A stretch of 19,514 nucleotides of DNA from CAZMOK01 sp964567785 (GTDB lineage Bacteria > Bacteroidota > Bacteroidia > Bacteroidales > JAGOPY01), in assembly GCA_964567785.1 (NCBI GenBank), contig CAZMOK010000051.1, forward strand, positions 1-19,514. The letters run 5' to 3'. Position 1 is the first letter of the stretch. Each line of letters begins with the position of its first letter. Position numbers and translations under genes: made by a program. The notes beneath the pieces are model-generated. The model was not told the DNA's origin, made no database searches, and saw only the letters and a program-made list of their open reading frames with translations. Positions 15,701 to 19,514 of this stretch are shown here, in pieces.

Positions 15701-15789
15701 CTGTAAGTGTCGGATTGCTGGGCAATGCCCGGCGAGGCGGATAGAATGGCCAATAAAAGCAGTACCCAAAAAGGTTTTCTTTTCAGCAT
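12730..15789 (-). CDS. Large secreted TPR-repeat protein
   Basis: This 1019-residue protein has a signal peptide (about 1-24, ending SPGIAQ) and is otherwise built almost entirely of tetratricopeptide repeats. Repeated helix pairs with the W-L-G-Y-A-F-A-P type spacing are clear, for example AYYNLGYSYFKRKEYSQAVS, LMRSGLIYYNAGENQAAIK and FYLGRINFDEGRYRNAMYAF. No enzymatic domain is visible. The C-terminus is charged and glutamine/asparagine rich. TPR solenoids bind proteins, and an exported one most likely works in the periplasm or at the inner face of the outer membrane. The next gene, six bases on, encodes an outer-membrane barrel, so a scaffold-plus-barrel pair is plausible. The ATG at 15789 directly precedes the signal peptide, and a TACTTTTG element lies 21 bases upstream. 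Confidence 0.85.
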   Translation of the reverse strand: MLKRKPFWVLLLLAILSASPGIAQQSDTYRDPGAAFRQAVNLFNKEVYSGAQAIFGEITAMDPAEHPSLVADARFFDAMCDAELQHDNASEKIEAFINDYPEHPQSKLAHFYLGRINFDEGRYRNAMYAFREVRPSQLDREWLPEYYYKTGYCYLKMNQPGKAKTYLKKAASSNSKYNEDAEYYLAHIAYLEGNYEEAQSYFIKLRDHRTYSKEIQLYMLHIDYYLGNYDRILENGPEIVEKASYKTKPEVSRIVGDAYFQFNEYDKALPYLETYYRSSRRSIDRKEHYQIAFTYLKNEEYENAINHFQKATGQEDSLSQQSYYFLGICYLETEQKKFAGNAFLSAYKTGIDREVTEESLFNYAKLSVESSSNTFNEAVSLLEKYLEENPYSERKNEAYGLLVDLYLNSNNYGEALASIEKIPDKTDELEIAYQQIAFFRGIELFNSNKFDEAISLFKTASSYNYEPVIRAKARYWTGESFYRLENYWGAMKYFNDFLNDRAARGTEEYATAYYNLGYSYFKRKEYSQAVSSFRKFINEAGSSDTRLVQEAYLRIADANFINKKYGVAISNYERATELGKSGSDYALFQKASSEGALGNFNKKISTLKMLERGFPSSIYHDDALYEIATTYLIVNDQPSALDYFDKLVKRHPKSSLAIKALMRSGLIYYNAGENQAAIKTFKSVIEKYPGSAESKEALSSLRKVYVETGNVNEYYDYASQFTFADVTANERDSVTYSVAEMKYMEGNCSEATRYFEKYLNDFPDGFYSTNAHFYSAECYFKQDRKDRALQSYLEVLEKPSAQFIETALVRVAGMHFDRKEFNKAVTYFEELEEVASYPENKAYARSGLMRCALKLGNLQEAIDAGNDLLTSESITAELRNEVHITLARAWFELGKEDEALEEYKKVKERVQNEWAAEAHYRIALIRFNKGLTDESEESIFELADKYGSFDYWVAKGFILLADIYTKKENYFQARQTLQSIIDNYTGPELGEVARRKLAEVEKLENMQEQAPATGENENQ

Positions 15790-15809
15790 AGATGTAATTA
15801 AATAGAAGT

Positions 15810-15817
15810 CAAAAGTA
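15810..15817 (-). promoter_or_regulatory. Probable -7 element of the TPR-barrel operon
   Basis: On the minus strand TACTTTTG matches TAnnTTTG and lies 21 bases upstream of the TPR start codon. No matching TTG is evident at -33. The remaining bases up to 15990 contain no gene I can support. Confidence 0.45.
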
Positions 15818-15999
15818 GAAGTTAGCCGGCTTTACTGGTTGATTTAATCGGGTTTTTATTCACAAATGCTGTTTGAAAAACGAAGTGGGTCTGATTATAG
15901 TATTCGTGAATGACCGGGACATGATCTTTTTCAGGCCATTTTTATGGAATTTGTTGAAAAGAGAAAGGAGTTAGAAAAGATAATCGTACAGAAAATGGT

Positions 16000-16028
16000 A
16001 GAGGCTGCAACTGTCAATTGCAGCCTCT
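16000..16028 (-). terminator. Hairpin at the 3' end of rnpB
   Basis: An 11-base perfect stem, AGAGGCTGCAA (16000-16010) with TTGCAGCCTCT (16018-16028), encloses a 7-base loop just past the RNase P RNA. The minus strand lacks a clean T run after it (ACCATTTTC follows), so it may terminate inefficiently or serve as a processing or stability hairpin. Confidence 0.65.
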
Positions 16029-16032
16029 GTTT

Positions 16033-16393
16033 TCTGCGGCAGCTCTGTAAGCGGGATTCTGTTCACCGGACCGTGTCCGGTTACCCTGCCATTTATCTGG
16101 GCCGGCCATCGCTGGACGGCTCAAGCAGCCTACCCACCGGGATCGGACGGGCAGCCCTCGATCCCCGGCATATTTGGCCTTGCAACCCGTAAGGTTTGCC
16201 CGACAGCGATGTCGCCACCGCTGCCCGTGGGCTCTTACCCCACGTTTTCACCCTTGCCCCGAAGGGCGGTTATTTTCTGCGGCACTTGCTGTCACCCGCC
16301 AACCGCGGATGCCTTCCCGTTAGGAAGTACGGCGCCCTGTGTTGTCCCGACTTTCCTCCCCGGCCTGAACCGGAGCGGCAGAGCGGACTGCCT
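16033..16393 (-). ncRNA. rnpB: RNase P RNA, bacterial class A type
   Basis: This is the catalytic RNA that matures the 5' ends of tRNAs. Read on the minus strand it holds GAGGAAAGTC (16349-16358) near the 5' end, an AGTGCCGCAGAAAATAACCGCC-like core in the middle (plus-strand 16265-16288) and ACAGAATCCCGCTTA (16048-16062) near the 3' end, all hallmark conserved blocks. The ends pair: GGCAG (16388-16392) with CTGCC (16038-16042) and CTCTG (16379-16383) with CAGAG (16043-16047), forming the terminal helix. A TATCTTTG promoter element lies just upstream. The length, about 360 nt, is normal. Exact ends are estimated to within a few bases. Several short open frames through this region are artefacts of its GC-rich structure. 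Confidence 0.96.
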
Positions 16394-16398
16394 GTCTG

Positions 16399-16406
16399 CA
16401 AAGATA
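16399..16406 (-). promoter_or_regulatory. rnpB: rnpB promoter -7 element
   Basis: On the minus strand TATCTTTG is a perfect TAnnTTTG match placed a few bases before the first paired base of the RNase P RNA. No TTG is seen at the expected -33 distance. Confidence 0.65.
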
Positions 16407-16541
16407 CGAAAATCGCACCTTTTTTGTTACACTTTCCGCAATAAGGCACTTGTATCAACTTGATATTTATTGTTTTTCAAATCAATATCCCTTCTTTTTT
16501 GTTAAAATTCGCACCGGGAAGCTATACTCAGACCATATGAC

Positions 16542-16549
16542 TATTTTTG
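16542..16549 (+). promoter_or_regulatory. Probable -7 element for the MATE gene
   Basis: TATTTTTG fits TAnnTTTG and lies 66 bases before the MATE start codon. The -33 element is not evident, so this is a placement-based call. Confidence 0.4.
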
Positions 16550-16615
16550 TGCAAACTTTTAACCGGCCTGTAACATGCTAATATCCCATAAAAGCATTAA
16601 CACGGAAAGGATCTG

Positions 16616-17959
16616 ATGAAAGACCTGAGTTCAGGGAACGAGTTCAAGCTAATACTGCACTTTGCCACGCCAATGCTGCTGGGAAATGTATTCCAGCAGC
16701 TTTACAACGTGGTCGACAGTATCGTGGTGGGTAATTTTATTGGGAAGGAAGCGCTTGCCGCCGTGGGGGCTTCTTTCCCGATACTTTTCACCCTCATCTC
16801 ACTGGTGCTTGGCGTTGCCATAGGTTCAACCATCGTTATTGCCCAGTTTTTCGGGGCTAAGGACATAAACAACGTAAAGCGTACCATCGACACGCTTTAC
16901 ATTTTCCTGGCCATTGCTTCAGTCATCATAAGCATTGTGGGGATTGCCTTTTCAACCGAGATCTTCAGGCTTATCAGGATGCCTGAGGAGGCGATCCCCG
17001 AGGCGGTGGATTACTTCAACATTTACATCGGCGGGGCCATACTCTTCTTTGGCTTCAATGGCACCAGCGCTATTCTTCGCGGACTGGGCGATTCCAAAAC
17101 ACCCCTCTATTTCCTGATGCTCTCAACGGTGCTGAACATCATCCTCGACCTTGTTTTCATAGTCTGGTTCGGGTGGGGCATAAAGGCTGTTGCTGCTGCA
17201 ACCCTGCTGGCCCAGGGCATAGCCTTCATTTCGGTTGTGTTGTACCTGAACAAGACCCACCCGGTCATAAAACTTACGTTGCGCAGGATGATATTCGACA
17301 AGGATATCTTTCTGAAAGGGGCAAAGATCGGGTTCCCCATAGGGTTCCAGCAGGCTTTCGTGGCCCTGAGCATGATGGCGATGTACTGGCTGGTGAACCG
17401 TTTCGGGACCAATGCCACGGCAGCATACAGCGTTGTTTTCAGGATCGACTCCTTTGCTGCTATGCCGGCTATGAACTTTGCCAATGCCTTTTCCACTTTC
17501 GTCGGGCAAAACCTTGGGGCCAACCGGCCCGAAAGGGTCAGGACCGGCCTGTGGGCCACTTTCAAAATGACTACTACAATTGCTGTCACCATATCCCTTA
17601 TCGCCATTATCTTCAGCCGGCCGTTGATGCAGCTTTTTACCCAGGATCCTGCCGTGATCGAGATCGGAGCCAGCTACCTCAAGATCGTAGCCTTCTTCTA
17701 TATCACATTTTCAACCATGTTTGTCGTGGGAGGTGTTATGAGAGGGGCAGGGGATACCTTCGTGCCGATGCTCATCACATTTTTTGCCCTGTGGGTGGTA
17801 AGGATACCTGTTTGTTATTTCCTGTCGGAGAAGTTCGGGTACATCGGGCTCTGGTGGGGCATACCTGTCGCCTGGGTCATAGGGATGTCCCTTTCTTACC
17901 TCTATTATCTCACCGGACGATGGAAGAAAAAGGTTGTTGTGCGCCATGATAGAACCTGA
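16616..17959 (+). CDS. MATE family multidrug/sodium exporter
   Basis: The 447-residue protein has the usual MATE length and about twelve hydrophobic segments arranged as two similar halves. The N-terminal half shows FATPMLLGNVFQQLYNVVDSIVVG (about residues 16-39), the family's first-helix signature, followed by GKEALAAVGAS. The second half repeats the pattern from about residue 235 with GFPIGFQQAFVALSMMAMYW, FANAFSTFVGQNLGA and RGAGDTFVPML. Members sit in the inner membrane and export drugs or other organic compounds in exchange for sodium or protons; the substrate here cannot be read from sequence. The ATG follows AAAGGATCTG, a weak purine-rich site. The gene appears single, with an inverted repeat 50 bases past its stop. 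Confidence 0.93.
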   Translation: MKDLSSGNEFKLILHFATPMLLGNVFQQLYNVVDSIVVGNFIGKEALAAVGASFPILFTLISLVLGVAIGSTIVIAQFFGAKDINNVKRTIDTLYIFLAIASVIISIVGIAFSTEIFRLIRMPEEAIPEAVDYFNIYIGGAILFFGFNGTSAILRGLGDSKTPLYFLMLSTVLNIILDLVFIVWFGWGIKAVAAATLLAQGIAFISVVLYLNKTHPVIKLTLRRMIFDKDIFLKGAKIGFPIGFQQAFVALSMMAMYWLVNRFGTNATAAYSVVFRIDSFAAMPAMNFANAFSTFVGQNLGANRPERVRTGLWATFKMTTTIAVTISLIAIIFSRPLMQLFTQDPAVIEIGASYLKIVAFFYITFSTMFVVGGVMRGAGDTFVPMLITFFALWVVRIPVCYFLSEKFGYIGLWWGIPVAWVIGMSLSYLYYLTGRWKKKVVVRHDRT

Positions 17960-18008
17960 TCTCTTGTCATTTTTACGTTTGATATTTTTACAGAATGTTG
18001 TTTTGCAG

Positions 18009-18061
18009 CCTCAGAAGCACAAAAGGTTAAGTGGCACGATTTTACCTTTTGTGCTTTGAGG
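18009..18061. repeat. Long imperfect inverted repeat between MATE and peptidase genes
   Basis: CCTCA plus AAGCACAAAAGGT (18009-18013 and 18015-18027, one bulged G) pairs with ACCTTTTGTGCTT plus TGAGG (18044-18061), giving an 18-base stem around a 16-base loop. It lies about 50 bases from each neighbouring gene. There is no immediate T run, so it may be a factor-dependent or bidirectional terminator, or an operator; the sequence does not decide. Confidence 0.75.
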
Positions 18062-18069
18062 AAATTATC

Positions 18070-18077
18070 TATTTTTA
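18070..18077 (+). promoter_or_regulatory. Possible -7 element for the S9 peptidase
   Basis: TATTTTTA matches seven of eight constrained and free positions of TAnnTTTG and lies 35 bases before the peptidase ATG, directly after the inverted repeat. Confidence 0.35.
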
Positions 18078-18111
18078 CCGCATATTAACCATACCGTTTA
18101 AAATGTAACAT

Positions 18112-19514
18112 ATGGAAAAGAAAATCTTATTTATCAGCATCATGGCATTAGTAATCGCACTGATGGGTTGTGAACCACAACAGAAGTTTGATTATCCTGA
18201 AACCAAAAAGGTTGACCAGGTAGACGTATATTTCGGGGATACAGTTCCTGATCCATATCGCTGGCTCGAAAACGACACTTCAAAACAGACAGAAGCATGG
18301 GTCAAGGCCCAGAACGAGGTTACCTTCGGCTACCTGGAAGAGATCCCTTTCAGGAAAGGTATAGAAGAACGCCTTACCGAGATCTGGGACTATCCCAGGG
18401 TCTCGGCGCCCTTTGAAGAAGGTGGCAGGTACTATATCTTCAAGAACGACGGGTTGCAGAACCAGGATGTGGCCTACGTGAAGGAATCGCTCGACTCCGA
18501 AGAAGAGGTGATCCTCGATCCCAATAAGTTCTCTGACGACGGTACCGTTTCGCTTACGGCATTCACCCCTTCGCCCGATGGCAAGTACCTGGGCTACGGC
18601 ATTTCCCGCGGCGGTTCCGACTGGGACGAGTTCTACGTGATGGACCCCGAAACAAAAGAGGTATTTGACGACAAGATCATGTGGGTCAAATTCTCCCCCA
18701 TGGCGTGGTACGGTGATGGCTTCTACTACAGCCGTTACCCGGAGCCGGAGGAAGGTCAGCAGCTTTCAGGCGTCAACCTTCATAACAAGGTTTATTACCA
18801 TAAGATCGGCGATCCGCAGTCGGAAGACAAGCTGATATACGAAGACCCTGCCAATCCCGGATGGAGCTTTGCACCGGCTGTCACTGACGACAAGGAGCTT
18901 CTTGGGCTCTATGTCTACGAATCGACTGACGGCAACGACATTTATTACAAGCACCTGAACAAGAAAAACAGCAAATTCAAAAGGCTTGTAAACAATTTCG
19001 ACGACAACTATGATGTAATTGAGCATATCGACGGGAAACTCCTTATCCGCACCGACAACGGCGCCTCAAAATACAGGTTGATATCTGTCGATCTTGACAG
19101 TCCTTCTATGGAAAACTGGGTTGATATCCTGCCCGAAAAGGAAGACGTGCTGAGTTCGGCCTCGGTTGTTGGCGGGAAGATCATTGCCCGGTACATGAGG
19201 GATGCCCACAGCGTGGTTGAAGTATATGACCTGGAAGGGAACTTCCTTTATGAGATCGATATCCCGGTGCTGGGGACGGTTTACGGATTCTCAGGAGATA
19301 TAGACGACAAGATCACGTTTTACACCGTGACCTCATTCACCACTCCCTCCATAGTGTACAAATATGATGTGGAGAACAACGTTTCGGAAGAGTACAGCCG
19401 CTCACAGGTTGATTTTGACCCGAACCTCTACGAGGTGAAGCAGGAGTTTTTCACTTCGAAGGACGGAACGAAGGTGCCCATGTTCATCATTCATAAAAAA
19501 GGACTAGAAAAGGA
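18112..19514 (+). CDS. Prolyl oligopeptidase (S9A) lipoprotein, 3' truncated by window end
   Basis: The reading frame from the ATG at 18112 runs open to the window edge, giving 467 residues of a protein normally near 700. It starts with a lipoprotein signal, hydrophobic to LMGC with Cys20 as the lipidation site. The S9A propeller domain then opens with the characteristic VYFGDTVPDPYRWLEND (about residues 43-59) and WVKAQNEVT. Further propeller landmarks are SPDGKYLGYGISRGGSDW near 165. The catalytic alpha/beta-hydrolase domain begins at the very end (FFTSKDGTKVPMFIIHKKG), so the Ser-Asp-His triad lies outside. Family members cleave short peptides after proline; the lipid anchor puts this one in the envelope, probably in periplasmic or surface peptide use. 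It has its own upstream region with an inverted repeat. Family assignment is firm. Confidence 0.94.
   Translation, partial: MEKKILFISIMALVIALMGCEPQQKFDYPETKKVDQVDVYFGDTVPDPYRWLENDTSKQTEAWVKAQNEVTFGYLEEIPFRKGIEERLTEIWDYPRVSAPFEEGGRYYIFKNDGLQNQDVAYVKESLDSEEEVILDPNKFSDDGTVSLTAFTPSPDGKYLGYGISRGGSDWDEFYVMDPETKEVFDDKIMWVKFSPMAWYGDGFYYSRYPEPEEGQQLSGVNLHNKVYYHKIGDPQSEDKLIYEDPANPGWSFAPAVTDDKELLGLYVYESTDGNDIYYKHLNKKNSKFKRLVNNFDDNYDVIEHIDGKLLIRTDNGASKYRLISVDLDSPSMENWVDILPEKEDVLSSASVVGGKIIARYMRDAHSVVEVYDLEGNFLYEIDIPVLGTVYGFSGDIDDKITFYTVTSFTTPSIVYKYDVENNVSEEYSRSQVDFDPNLYEVKQEFFTSKDGTKVPMFIIHKKGLEK

Noticed and set aside
15850..15925. Inverted repeat TTATTCAC / GTGAATGA upstream of the TPR operon
   Set aside because: Only about seven paired bases with a long spacer, which is expected by chance in AT-rich DNA.
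15944..16192. Plus-strand 82-codon open frame starting MEFVEKRKELEK
   Set aside because: It runs through the 3' hairpin and into the conserved core of rnpB on the other strand, and only the first 20 or so residues look protein-like.
16196..16463. Several overlapping 62-84 codon open frames
   Set aside because: They lie within the RNase P RNA gene, whose GC-rich structure produces open frames by chance.
17173..17949. 258-codon frame overlapping the MATE gene
   Set aside because: It is a same-strand shifted frame with cysteine-, glycine- and histidine-rich low-quality sequence, while the MATE frame has all its helices.

Overview
The window looks like a draft chromosome segment from a member of the Bacteroidota, probably Bacteroidales or Marinilabiliales-like. 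The evidence is type IX secretion (T9SS) C-terminal sorting domains, promoters of the TAnnTTTG type with no clear Shine-Dalgarno sites, a lipoprotein S9 peptidase, several orphan outer-membrane barrels and a GyrB with Bacteroidota features. A run of exactly 100 N at 5142-5241 marks a scaffold gap, so nearby lengths are provisional.

Layout. Bases 1-3417 are an AT-richer block of secreted, T9SS-type surface proteins on the minus strand. It holds the C-terminal remnant of one sorting domain (1-132), an intact 507-residue protein, and a 527-residue protein whose signal peptide lies in other reading frames just upstream (3251-3417), so that gene is broken or misread. A short intergenic region with a tandem heptamer array follows. 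Then come thioredoxin with its own terminator and a DUF58 protein on the plus strand. Facing them tail to tail, with stop codons touching, is a minus-strand two-gene operon: a PorV/PorQ-like barrel, then a helix-hairpin-helix protein fused to a probable barrel. A DUF2461 gene diverges from that operon.

From 8317 to 8949 there is no protein gene. This stretch holds a strong candidate small RNA (promoter, nested hairpin, perfect terminator) and four adjoining tandem arrays with unit lengths 7, 10, 9 and 7. The last array abuts the stop codon of gyrB. Upstream of gyrB on the same strand are an orphan outer-membrane barrel and a 1019-residue periplasmic TPR protein, six bases apart and surely cotranscribed. 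Next is the RNase P RNA gene (rnpB, minus strand), then a MATE exporter on the plus strand, a long imperfect inverted repeat, and a prolyl-oligopeptidase lipoprotein that runs off the right edge.

Most of the window is housekeeping and envelope biology. The least explained parts are the in-register short-period arrays (3501-3563 and 8703-8949), the unassigned small RNA at about 8491-8634, and the broken T9SS genes at the left end.
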